DNA from: Treponema sp.
GTDB taxonomy: Bacteria > Spirochaetota > Spirochaetia > Treponematales > Treponemataceae
Assembly (NCBI GenBank): GCA_017934745.1
Contig: JAGBIY010000011.1
Span: forward strand, 1 to 64,000
Direction: 5' to 3'
DNA length: 64,000 bases
The notes beneath the pieces are model-generated. The model worked only from the letters and a program-made list of their open reading frames with translations, made no database searches and was not told where the DNA came from. The first letter of the stretch is position 1; each line of letters starts with the position of its first letter. The translations under genes were made by a program, and so were the position numbers. Positions 50,693-58,343 of this stretch are shown here, one piece after another.

Positions 50693-51151
50693 ATGCAGGA
50701 AACTCAAGCACGGTATTCTGGAGAATTCGCTCTCACAAAGAGCGGAAGCGTTGATTTCGGCGAAATTTCTCCAGAAATCGCAAAGGCAATCAAAAGGCAG
50801 TCTGGAAAAATCCGGCTCAGAATCGGCAAGCAAGTCAATGGCGAAAAAGACAACTACGGCGAGGCTCATATCAACAGGGAAAGCCGGAAAAATCAACTGA
50901 ACGACATAGGATATGCGGACGCAAGAGGGGCCGCAGAGGACATAGCGATGAATTACGATGAGATTTACGAAAATGGAATCGGTCTCCTTCTCCGAAACTC
51001 AAACAACGCAACGGCGTATATCTGCATCGAACCAAATTATGACGATTCAAGTGCAGATTTTTATGACATAAAAACGATTTCGCCTTCAAACAACCGCTAT
51101 TTTAAAAATAAAAAGCGACTGTGGAAAAGACCACAGCCGTCCATACCATGA
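50693..51151 (+). CDS. Toxin-like protein, possible barnase/EndoU/colicin-type nuclease, copy 2
   Basis: The 152-residue paralogue of 49232-49717 is near-identical over the first 45 residues and then diverges, keeping the pattern NYGEAHINR, IGYADARGAAEDI, DEIYENGIGLLL, ADFYDIKTISP and KKRLWKR. The strong conservation of the start and of the promoter against a diverged body suggests recombination or diversifying selection on the body. Start chosen at MQETQARY because the promoter places transcription there; the upstream extension reads the intergenic repeat. Nuclease activity is a guess from general fold pattern. Confidence 0.65.
   Translation: MQETQARYSGEFALTKSGSVDFGEISPEIAKAIKRQSGKIRLRIGKQVNGEKDNYGEAHINRESRKNQLNDIGYADARGAAEDIAMNYDEIYENGIGLLLRNSNNATAYICIEPNYDDSSADFYDIKTISPSNNRYFKNKKRLWKRPQPSIP
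51104..51138 (-). terminator. Minus-strand terminator embedded in toxin-like gene 2
   Basis: On the minus strand GGCTGTGG and CCACAGTC form a hairpin with a 6-base loop, followed by CGCTTTTTATTTTT. It could end the transcript of the XRE gene at 51327-51659, whose stop lies about 190 bases upstream on that strand. Confidence 0.55.
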
Positions 51152-51216
51152 ATCGGGAAGCACGCCCAACTTCCATCAAAAGACCCCTCGCGATTTTTCG
51201 GGCGATTCACTAGGTC

Positions 51217-51309
51217 TACTATAGCACACCGCCTTGATTTGTCAATCTCGCGCGAACTTTATACAAAATACGCCCCTCTACTGCAAATTCAGAATCACCT
51301 GCTGGAGGA
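51217..51309. repeat. Intergenic repeat, copy C
   Basis: Same repeat as 49772-49863, with a one-base indel and some substitutions. It lies downstream of toxin-like gene 2 and next to the stop of the minus-strand XRE gene. Confidence 0.85.
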
Positions 51310-51326
51310 CTGAAAGTTGATAGCTC

Positions 51327-51659
51327 TCACTTAGCCGTCAAATCTTTTAGGAAGGAAACTATGTATTCTGATTGCAGAGGTTTTAGCTGGTGGATGTATT
51401 GAAGAATCTTTTTGTCGTCTAGAAGACTGTTCTGGATGCTGTCGTTGAAAAAAGTTTCCGGGGTAATTTCCAAGTATTCACAAATCTTCAGAAAACTCGA
51501 TATGGTCGTGGAACACTTTCCTGTTTCAATTTTGTTTATATAAGTTTCATTTTGCCCGAGTCCAAGGCTCATCTCTCGTGCAGAGATTTTCCGCTCGTTC
51601 CTCAAAAATCGCAGTCGATCACGAAAAAATTCCTCAGTAACAACTTTATTCTCTTCCAT
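51327..51659 (-). CDS. XRE-family transcriptional regulator
   Basis: The 110-residue protein has an HTH at about residues 8-65 (RLRFLRNERKISAREMSLGLGQNETYINKIETGKCSTTISSFLKICEYLEITPETFF) and a short tail. I place the start at the second ATG (51659), because TATAAT overlaps the first ATG (51671) on the minus strand and would lie just upstream of the second. No ribosome-binding site is present. The target is unknown; it is convergent to toxin-like gene 2 and divergent from the zinc-ribbon gene. Confidence 0.82.
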   Translation of the reverse strand: MEENKVVTEEFFRDRLRFLRNERKISAREMSLGLGQNETYINKIETGKCSTTISSFLKICEYLEITPETFFNDSIQNSLLDDKKILQYIHQLKPLQSEYIVSFLKDLTAK

Positions 51660-51688
51660 AATTAGGAGCATTATAGGCTACAATTTTC

Positions 51689-51717
51689 TTGACATATTGC
51701 ACATCAGGCTTTAAGAT
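51689..51717 (+). promoter_or_regulatory. Possible promoter for the zinc-ribbon/DUF2971 genes
   Basis: TTGACA is followed after 17 bases by TAAGAT. The leader to 51803 would be about 80 bases. Confidence 0.45.
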
Positions 51718-51802
51718 TGTGGCTATATTACTTTTGAAACCATTGTTATAAAATATGCGGTTTCAAAGGCAATAAAAAGATAGACTATCAGGAGGACAAA
51801 TA

Positions 51803-52033
51803 ATGGATACGGAAGTTTATTTATTATGCCCTGTTTGCAAAACGATTACAGATGGAGTCGGATCTGGAGATTTGACAGACTCTGTAAAATGCAAAAATTG
51901 TTCAAATGATTTTATATCAAAATCATCAATCAGATATAAGAAATATCAAATTGACGAGAAGGGAATTGTAACATTCATGGAAAGAAACTTTATATCCCGA
52001 TTGAAATTGAAATTGATTGATAAAAAAGTCTGA
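51803..52033 (+). CDS. Small zinc-ribbon protein
   Basis: The 76-residue protein has two CxxC pairs, CPVCKT near residue 10 and CKNCSN near residue 30, which should bind one zinc ion, followed by a basic C-terminal tail. AGGAGG precedes the ATG. It lies 51 bases upstream of a DUF2971 gene on the same strand. Function unknown. Confidence 0.75.
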   Translation: MDTEVYLLCPVCKTITDGVGSGDLTDSVKCKNCSNDFISKSSIRYKKYQIDEKGIVTFMERNFISRLKLKLIDKKV

Positions 52034-52084
52034 AAATCATTAACACATTATTTTGAACAAAATACATATGGTAAGGAAATTTTC

Positions 52085-53167
52085 ATGTCATCGATAACAG
52101 AGAATTTGATGAAAAATCAATCGAAAAAATCAAACGCAAAAAGTTTTTTTAATAAAGAAATTCCAAACAAACTGTATCACTATACAAATGGTACCGCATT
52201 TTTGAGCATTGTCAAGAATAAACAAATGTGGGCTTCGCATATTAGATTTATGAATGATTTAAAGGAAGAAATTCTCGCAATAGAATTACTCAGCAAATAT
52301 ATTGAAAAGAATTCCAATCTAACTACATATAATATTCCTGCTGTTATTGATAATGCTAAAAAATTTTTCACCGCCGAAAATACTGAAAAGGAAGTATTTA
52401 TACTGTCGTTTTCAGAATGTAAGGACGATTTGAATCAATGGCGTGGTTACGCAAACGTTCCGCCTTCATACAGCATTGGTTTTGATGTCACGAAAATGAC
52501 TACCGAAGAGGAAATCGAAACAGATGCAAGCGAAATAAAAGAGTTTATAAATACACCTTGGGCTAGTGATGAGCGAAAGGAAAAACTATTCATTGCTCCA
52601 TGTTTCTATGATTCGGTTGAACATGAGAGTTTAATCGATGAAATTATCAACGATTCAATTAAGCATTTGAAATCGGCAGACATAGACAATGTAAAAAAGG
52701 AAGTTGCACTGGGTAAAGAAATTGCAAAACGCTTGATTTTTTATAGCCCATTAATCAAACATGAAATGTCGGCGAAAGAAAAAGAATGGCGAATTATTAT
52801 CGTTTATGAAAAATCCGTTAAATCAGCTTCTATTGATAAAAAGGCTCTTGAAGAAAAGTATAACAACACAAATGACCCTTATGAAAAGGCGGAGATAGGG
52901 AATGAATTAGATGATTACGAATTCAATGAAGGCAGGCTAAAAGAGGATGAGAAGCTATTGGATTTCCGAATGGGTAAATCTTTTATAGTTCCATTTTTTA
53001 AATTTTCTTTAAAAGAAGAATTTTTTAGAGAATTTTTTATAGGAGCATGTCCAGACAAAGAGTCTGTTATGGAATCAACATTATATTTTTTATCAAAAAA
53101 TGGTTTTTCTTTTGAAACTGCAAAAAAAATGACGAAGTACACAAGTAATCCGTATAGAAACTGGTAA
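52085..53167 (+). CDS. DUF2971-family protein
   Basis: The 360-residue protein shows the family signature: KLYHYTNGTAFLSIVKNKQMWASHIRFMNDLKEE at residues 28-60, the FSECKDDLNQWRGYA block near 115, a GFDV strand and an EKEWRIIIVYE block near 235. DUF2971 proteins are common in accessory and defence regions; their activity is not established. It is AT-rich like its neighbours and precedes the locus B peptide genes by 57 bases, so it may be read with them. Confidence 0.82.
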   Translation: MSSITENLMKNQSKKSNAKSFFNKEIPNKLYHYTNGTAFLSIVKNKQMWASHIRFMNDLKEEILAIELLSKYIEKNSNLTTYNIPAVIDNAKKFFTAENTEKEVFILSFSECKDDLNQWRGYANVPPSYSIGFDVTKMTTEEEIETDASEIKEFINTPWASDERKEKLFIAPCFYDSVEHESLIDEIINDSIKHLKSADIDNVKKEVALGKEIAKRLIFYSPLIKHEMSAKEKEWRIIIVYEKSVKSASIDKKALEEKYNNTNDPYEKAEIGNELDDYEFNEGRLKEDEKLLDFRMGKSFIVPFFKFSLKEEFFREFFIGACPDKESVMESTLYFLSKNGFSFETAKKMTKYTSNPYRNW

Positions 53168-53224
53168 ATCAAAATGCATATTTTGCTTTTGCATATACGA
53201 ATTTTATTTTAAGGAGGAATTTTT

Positions 53225-53389
53225 ATGGCAAACATCTCAACAATCGAATTTAAATGCACATATTGCGGGACGACAACACAACGCTCAGCTACATCGGGAA
53301 GACCAGATCCTGGAAATTGCTCTAGAAAAGCTCGCAACAAAGATGGCAGCTACAAACCTCATTCTTGGGTCATAAATCGAAAATGGTAA
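53225..53389 (+). CDS. Small zinc-finger-like peptide at head of locus B
   Basis: The 54-residue ORF has a strong AAGGAGG site, a CTYCG pair, a third cysteine in PGNCSRK and a basic tail ending KPHSWVINRKW. It may be a small metal-binding protein rather than a peptide precursor, because it lacks the leader shared by the next two ORFs. An AAAGCA/TGCTTT hairpin lies just after it (53393-53409). Confidence 0.6.
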   Translation: MANISTIEFKCTYCGTTTQRSATSGRPDPGNCSRKARNKDGSYKPHSWVINRKW

Positions 53390-53444
53390 TTGAAAGCACA
53401 ACATGCTTTTGAAAATCATAATTTTTTTATCAGGAGATTTTTTT

Positions 53445-53567
53445 ATGAAACCTTTCACAAAAAAATATGTGAAACCATCTATCTCAAAAAAAGGTTCCGT
53501 GGCCATTGTAGTTTCAATGGCTTGCAGTTCTGGAGGTACAGGTCGCTCACATTGTCTTAGGGCCTAA
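53445..53567 (+). CDS. Small peptide B1, candidate RiPP precursor
   Basis: The 40-residue ORF has an AGGAG site and ends with VSMACSSGGTGRSHC plus three residues. It is clearly homologous to the next ORF: both have KxYxKP near the start, a V-rich middle, VSMxCS and RSHC with ten positions between the two cysteines. The tandem arrangement directly before a radical SAM/SPASM gene with a PqqD-like domain makes it a likely precursor whose cysteines are cross-linked. The mature product and cleavage site are unknown. Confidence 0.75.
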   Translation: MKPFTKKYVKPSISKKGSVAIVVSMACSSGGTGRSHCLRA

Positions 53568-53580
53568 TTTTGGAGGAAAA

Positions 53581-53694
53581 ATGAAAAAGAAGTATACAAA
53601 ACCGATTGTTTCCCAAAAAAACTACGTGTCTGTAATCGTTTCGATGACTTGCAGCACACCAGGTTACGATCGTTCTCACTGTGGCAAAAACTAA
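53581..53694 (+). CDS. Small peptide B2, candidate RiPP precursor
   Basis: The 37-residue ORF follows B1 by 13 bases with a TGGAGG site. It reads KKYTKPIVSQKNYVSVIV and then SMTCSTPGYDRSHCGKN. The two cysteines and the RSH before the second one are conserved with B1, whereas the loop between them differs, as in sets of related RiPP cores. A perfect hairpin follows before the maturase gene. Confidence 0.76.
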   Translation: MKKKYTKPIVSQKNYVSVIVSMTCSTPGYDRSHCGKN

Positions 53695-53701
53695 AATCTA
53701 T

Positions 53702-53736
53702 ACAGCATTTGCAAATTGCAAATGCTGTTTCTTTTT
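53702..53736 (+). terminator. Attenuator/terminator between peptide genes and maturase
   Basis: ACAGCATTTGC and GCAAATGCTGT form a perfect 11-bp stem with a 5-base loop and are followed by TTTCTTTTT. Partial read-through would give much more precursor than enzyme mRNA, as is usual in RiPP loci. Confidence 0.85.
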
Positions 53737-53748
53737 GAAGGAAAAAGT

Positions 53749-55119
53749 ATGAAAGTTTCAATAACCCCAACAGAATTTGCAAGCAGAGATTATGATGATT
53801 TTCTTGTCGTTTACAATCTTCGAATGAAGCAAATCATAAAACTTGAAAACGTTGCCTATGATATTTGGAAATTTATTGAAACAAAAATCAAAACCACTCT
53901 TGAAGAAATAGTCATCCATATTTTGTCGTTATATGAATGTGAACAATTTGAAGTCGAGCAAGATGTAAAAGATTTCTTGCAAGATTTATTTGACTCTGGT
54001 TTTATTCTTTTCGATTCAAAGTATTCAGAAAAGACAAATATTATTTATGAACCAGATTTTGACTTCAAAGATTCAGATATTGAAGTGTCCATAATCCAAG
54101 AATTAAAAAGCAGGAACCAGTTATACACAGTAACATTTGAGATGACTTACGCTTGCAACGAAAAATGCATTCATTGCTATGCAAATTATCCAAGCGAAAG
54201 CAATAAAAATGTAAAAATAAGCATTGAAAAATACAAACAGTTAATAGACGAACTTTATGAAATGAAAGTCATGCACATTGCTTTTACGGGTGGAGATCCT
54301 TTTATGTACAAGGATTTTGTCGAAATTTTTGAGTACGCCCGAAAAAAGCAATTTATTTGCGATATTTATACAAACGCTCAAATTTTGGCGGATAATTCAG
54401 AAATCTTTGAAAGAATCGTAAAAGCAAAACCTCGTGCAGTTTATATCAGTTTGTACGGAGCAGATGCCGAAACACACGAAAAAATAACCACAGTAAAAGG
54501 TTCATTCGATAAGACTGTTTCTGTTGTTAAAGAATTCCATAACAGGAAAATACCAGTAGTTTTAAATATGATGGTTTTAACAGTGAATCATGAAAAGATC
54601 GAAGAAACAATTTTATTTGCAAAAAAGCTCGGTGTCGGTTACAGACTTGGATTAAGTATCATCTATAAAAACGACGGCTCATCAGCACCCATGAATTACT
54701 TTGTAGGAGACAAAGAAAAAATAAAGCAAATTTTGAAAATTGAGAAGAAACATTTATTTTCGAACGATATTCCAATCGAAAAAAATAATTCTAATGTGAC
54801 AGATTCTATCTGTGCTGCAGGCTCGACAACACTTTCTGTTTCTCCAGACGGCTCAATTTATCCTTGCATATCACTAAAAATAAAACTAGGAAATGTGTTT
54901 AGAGATTCTTTCAAAAAAGTTTGGGAAAGTGAAAAAAGAAAAAATTTAGTTTCTTCATTGGTTTGGAAAAATACAAAAGAATGCAAAAGCTGCAAAACAA
55001 GAACGAGCTGTCCTCATTGTGTTGGAATTTCTCAGTTAGAAAAAGGTGATATGTTTGATTGCAACACTTGCGACAAATTATTATCTGATTGCTTATCAAC
55101 AGTTTCTATAAACCAATGA
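53749..55119 (+). CDS. Radical SAM/SPASM peptide maturase with PqqD-like RRE domain (locus B)
   Basis: From the ATG at 53749 (GAAGGA upstream) the 456-residue protein begins with a PqqD-like winged-helix domain (residues 1-95; NVAYDIWKFIETKIKTTLEEIVIHI and QDVKDFLQDLFDSGFILF), the usual leader-peptide binding module. The radical SAM motif is Cys136, Cys140, Cys143 (CNEKCIHC), with GGDP as the SAM-binding loop. The C-terminal SPASM part has CAAGSTTLSVSPDGSIYPC, CKSCKTRTSCPHC and CNTC, enough for two auxiliary clusters. The stop overlaps the start of the SNF2 gene (ATGA). It likely modifies B1 and B2. Confidence 0.9.
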   Translation: MKVSITPTEFASRDYDDFLVVYNLRMKQIIKLENVAYDIWKFIETKIKTTLEEIVIHILSLYECEQFEVEQDVKDFLQDLFDSGFILFDSKYSEKTNIIYEPDFDFKDSDIEVSIIQELKSRNQLYTVTFEMTYACNEKCIHCYANYPSESNKNVKISIEKYKQLIDELYEMKVMHIAFTGGDPFMYKDFVEIFEYARKKQFICDIYTNAQILADNSEIFERIVKAKPRAVYISLYGADAETHEKITTVKGSFDKTVSVVKEFHNRKIPVVLNMMVLTVNHEKIEETILFAKKLGVGYRLGLSIIYKNDGSSAPMNYFVGDKEKIKQILKIEKKHLFSNDIPIEKNNSNVTDSICAAGSTTLSVSPDGSIYPCISLKIKLGNVFRDSFKKVWESEKRKNLVSSLVWKNTKECKSCKTRTSCPHCVGISQLEKGDMFDCNTCDKLLSDCLSTVSINQ

Positions 55120-57314
55120 AAACACTATCTGACCTTGCCCACGAACTGAACCGCCAGCCGTGGGCTATTGTGAAGATGCTGAAAAACCGCGGTTATCTCA
55201 AAAAGAACGGCGAGCCGAAAAAACGGACGCTCGATTCCGGCTACATGACAAAACGCAGTCTCGTAACGCAGGCTGGGTGGAACGTTTTTGTAAAAGAGCT
55301 GGGCATAAAAGGCTTCAAGACGGTGGATTCTGTTTTTCCCGAACTCTACATCCTCACCGACACAGCCTCCCCCAAATGCGCTCTCCGCTTCCGCTACAGG
55401 AACATGGCGGTGGACGCTTTTTCGGCGGACGAAGCCGTGCTGGATTCCACAGGAAAATACCTTCGGAACAAGGGCGAGGAGAACAGGATTCTCGAAACGC
55501 TTTCCACGCTGGGGTTCGTGAGGAAAGAGGGAAAGCTTCAATATAAAGGAAAAGATTCGTTTCTGGCGGTGGCGGAGAAGATTCTTGAAAAGGGAATCGC
55601 CCTCTTCGACACGAAGAACAAGGCTGTAAAGTCGTCAAAGTCATTCTCACTCAACGTCTCATACGGAATCGACTGGTTCGACGTCGCTCTTTCGCACGAG
55701 GGAACGCCGCTTTCTTCCAGCGTCTACGAGAAAATCAACCTGCACAGCCGGTTCTTTGAATTCGACGGGGAGAAATATCTTGTCCCGGAGACGCTCGAAA
55801 AGCACAAGGATTCCATAAAGAAAAAAGACGGAAAACTGATAATAGAAAAAGACGACCTGCTTTCGGCGTTGGAATTGAATTCCGAACTTGAAAAAACGGA
55901 CATCGCCAATTTCGAGAACATCTTCAAAAAGAAAACGCCAATCGAATTGACAGAGGAACAAAAGAGAATCCTGCGCCCGTACCAAGTCGAGGGCGTGAAT
56001 TTCCTCGAGCGGCTCAAATCCAACGGATTCGGCGCGCTCCTTGCCGACGACATGGGACTTGGAAAGACCTTGCAGGCAATCACCTTTTTGGCGCGGACAA
56101 AACGGAAAAACTGTGCGTTCGCCGTCGTCCCGAAGTCGCTCCTGGAAAACTGGCGGAACGAGGTCGAAAAATTCGCGCCCTCTCTCAAAGTGCTGATTTA
56201 TCACGGAGCTGACAGAAAAGAAAATCAGGACTTCGGGAATTACGACATCGTTCTTTCGACATACGCCACCACAATGCTCGACATCGACTTTCTCTCCAAA
56301 AAGAAATTCTCCGCCGTGATCTTCGACGAAGTGCAGACAATCAAGAACTACAAGTCCAAGATGTACGAGGCGGCATTCAAACTCAATGCGGACTTCAAGA
56401 TGGCCCTCTCCGGCACCCCCTTCGAGAACAACGTGCTTGAACTGTGGTCTGTCATGCGTCTTTTGAACCCGAAGATTTTTTCAAAGAGGGCATTTTTCAC
56501 GAGGGCGGTCGATGAAAAGGACTTCGACAGAATAAAAAAGGCAATAGCCCCTTTCATGCTGCAGCGGAAAAAGAAGGACGTTCTCAAGGATTTGCCTGAG
56601 AAAACGGAAGAAGTCATCTTCTGCAGAATGGACGACGAGACGGCTTCATGCTACGACGCCCTCCATTCAAGAATCGTCGACGAGATTTCTGGAGCGTCCG
56701 GACATTCCGCATTCATGGCGAGCGCGCTCATCCTCGAAAGCCTCACAAAGCTCCGCCAGTTCTGCTGCCACCCGTCGCTTCTTCCAAAGGGCACGCTCCC
56801 GATTGAGCTTGAGTCCTCCGCGAAATTCGACGCGCTAAAAATCAAGGTGCAGGCTCTAGTCGAACAGAAGGAGAAGGTCATCATCTTCTCGCAGTTCACT
56901 TCGATGCTGAAAATTATAAAGGACTGGCTTGAAGAAGAAAAAATCAAAACGTTCTATCTCGACGGCGCAACGAACGACAGGCAGGATTTGGTGGACGGAT
57001 TCGAAAAATCTGCCGAGGGCGTTTTCCTCATCAGCCTGAAAGCCGGCGGCGTGGGATTGAACCTCGTCTCGTGCCACTACATGTTCATCTACGACCCGTG
57101 GTGGAATCCCGCAAGCGAAAGCCAAGCCGCCGACAGAATCCACAGAATCGGGCAAAAGCGCAACGTCTTCATCTACCGGCTCATCACGAAGGGCACAATC
57201 GAAGAAAAAGTCCTCTCCCTCCAGCAAAAGAAAAGCGAAATCGCAAAGAACATCTTCGACGGGCTTGTGGCGGAAAAACTCACCGCCGAGGATTTGATGG
57301 AACTTTTGGGGTAA
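55116..57314 (+). CDS. SNF2-family DNA helicase/translocase (locus B)
   Basis: The 732-residue protein starts at the ATG that overlaps the maturase stop. Residues 1-65 look like a basic helical DNA-binding part (LAHELNRQPWAIVKMLKNRGYLKKNGEPKKR). The SNF2 core has ADDMGLGKT near residue 309, FDEVQTIKNYKS (DEVQ box), LSGTPFEN, FLISLKAGGVGLNL and DRIHRIGQK. The core resembles the locus A SNF2 protein throughout, including the C-terminal DLMELLG/DILKLL ending, but the N-terminal thirds differ. Composition changes abruptly from AT-rich to GC-rich exactly at the junction with the maturase. Confidence 0.92.
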   Translation: MKTLSDLAHELNRQPWAIVKMLKNRGYLKKNGEPKKRTLDSGYMTKRSLVTQAGWNVFVKELGIKGFKTVDSVFPELYILTDTASPKCALRFRYRNMAVDAFSADEAVLDSTGKYLRNKGEENRILETLSTLGFVRKEGKLQYKGKDSFLAVAEKILEKGIALFDTKNKAVKSSKSFSLNVSYGIDWFDVALSHEGTPLSSSVYEKINLHSRFFEFDGEKYLVPETLEKHKDSIKKKDGKLIIEKDDLLSALELNSELEKTDIANFENIFKKKTPIELTEEQKRILRPYQVEGVNFLERLKSNGFGALLADDMGLGKTLQAITFLARTKRKNCAFAVVPKSLLENWRNEVEKFAPSLKVLIYHGADRKENQDFGNYDIVLSTYATTMLDIDFLSKKKFSAVIFDEVQTIKNYKSKMYEAAFKLNADFKMALSGTPFENNVLELWSVMRLLNPKIFSKRAFFTRAVDEKDFDRIKKAIAPFMLQRKKKDVLKDLPEKTEEVIFCRMDDETASCYDALHSRIVDEISGASGHSAFMASALILESLTKLRQFCCHPSLLPKGTLPIELESSAKFDALKIKVQALVEQKEKVIIFSQFTSMLKIIKDWLEEEKIKTFYLDGATNDRQDLVDGFEKSAEGVFLISLKAGGVGLNLVSCHYMFIYDPWWNPASESQAADRIHRIGQKRNVFIYRLITKGTIEEKVLSLQQKKSEIAKNIFDGLVAEKLTAEDLMELLG

Positions 57315-57359
57315 ATTCAATCCTCACCGGCAAGCATGCCTCCTTCTCCAGGTCTCTCC

Positions 57360-57388
57360 TTGTTTTTCAACTATATTCAGCGTATATT
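57360..57388 (+). promoter_or_regulatory. Promoter giving a leaderless Rpn-like message
   Basis: TTGTTT and TATATT are 17 bases apart. The expected start site, 7 bases after the -10, coincides with the ATG at 57395. Confidence 0.6.
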
Positions 57389-57394
57389 TACAGT

Positions 57395-58273
57395 ATGGGA
57401 GAGAAAGACACAATCCAAAAGACGCTTGAGTCTTACAACGATGTTTTCGCCGATATTGTGAACGTCCTGCTTTTCAACGGAAAGCGTGTCATTGCCGAGG
57501 ATTCCCTCACCGACGCGCAGCCATTCTCGATGTACAAGATGGACGGCGACGCGAGAAACCAAGACAGGGACGTGGCGAAATATTGGCAGAACAACGAATG
57601 CATCAGAATTGGCTTCTACGGAATCGAAAACCAAAGCGTGCCCGACAAGGATATGGCATTGCGGCTTTTCGGTTATGACGGAGCGGCTTACAGGGCGCAG
57701 CTTTCGGATAAAAAGCGGACGGAGCGCTACCCGGTCGTGTCGCTCGTGCTCTACTTTGGAACGGATCGAAGATGGCCTGAAAAGAGGAACCTAAAAGACA
57801 GGTTAGAGATAAAAGAGGAACTCGCTCCTTTCGTGAATGACTACAAGCCGAACCTTTTCGAGCTTGCGTGGCTCACCGACGAGCAGATAGCGATGTTCAA
57901 AAGCGATTTCCACGAGGTCGTCGAATACCTTAGGGCAAAGCGGCTGCGCATCCGATATGAAGGCTCGCAGAAACAGCTCGACCACATCGAAGAGATTCTG
58001 GAACTCTTCCGAGTGATGTCCGGCGACAATTCGTTCCACGACATTCAGGAAGAGATTTTAACCGAAGCCAGGAAAACAACGGGAGGCGTAAAAATGTGCG
58101 ACGTAATTCAGGCTATAAAAACCGAAGGCAGAGTTGAAGGCAGAAAAGAAGCTATGGACAAGATTCTTTCCCTTTTCGCGAAACTTTATGCACTGGGAAA
58201 AGGCGACGAAGTTCAGAAAGCAACGAATGACCGCGAGTACCTCAAAAAGCTGATGGACGAATACCAGAAATAG
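57395..58273 (+). CDS. Rpn-family recombination-promoting nuclease/putative transposase
   Basis: The 292-residue protein matches the PD-(D/E)XK family annotated as Rpn: IGFYGIENQSVPDKDMALRLFGYDGAAYRAQL contains the usual acidic/Gln nuclease strand and the MALR/MPLR-type segment, and YPVVSLVLYFG follows. The C-terminal region is a helical tail. Rpn nucleases stimulate DNA transfer and some act in phage defence; this one is not tested. A longer frame starting at 57071 reads through the SNF2 3' end and is not real. The ATG coincides with the predicted transcription start. Confidence 0.85.
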   Translation: MGEKDTIQKTLESYNDVFADIVNVLLFNGKRVIAEDSLTDAQPFSMYKMDGDARNQDRDVAKYWQNNECIRIGFYGIENQSVPDKDMALRLFGYDGAAYRAQLSDKKRTERYPVVSLVLYFGTDRRWPEKRNLKDRLEIKEELAPFVNDYKPNLFELAWLTDEQIAMFKSDFHEVVEYLRAKRLRIRYEGSQKQLDHIEEILELFRVMSGDNSFHDIQEEILTEARKTTGGVKMCDVIQAIKTEGRVEGRKEAMDKILSLFAKLYALGKGDEVQKATNDREYLKKLMDEYQK

Positions 58274-58303
58274 GCATGACTCGCAATGCAACTCATGGTG
58301 ACA

Positions 58304-58321
58304 GTCAAATCTTGATTTGAC
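58304..58321. terminator. Short perfect hairpin between convergent genes
   Basis: GTCAAATC-TT-GATTTGAC, an 8-bp stem with a 2-base loop, between the Rpn gene and the convergent outer-membrane protein relic. No T-run. Confidence 0.35.
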
Positions 58322-58343
58322 ACTCTAGGAAAACGCTTCTTTT

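Noticed and set aside
49718..51315. Repeats as a CRISPR array
   Set aside because: Only three copies, with unequal gene-containing spacing of hundreds of bases.
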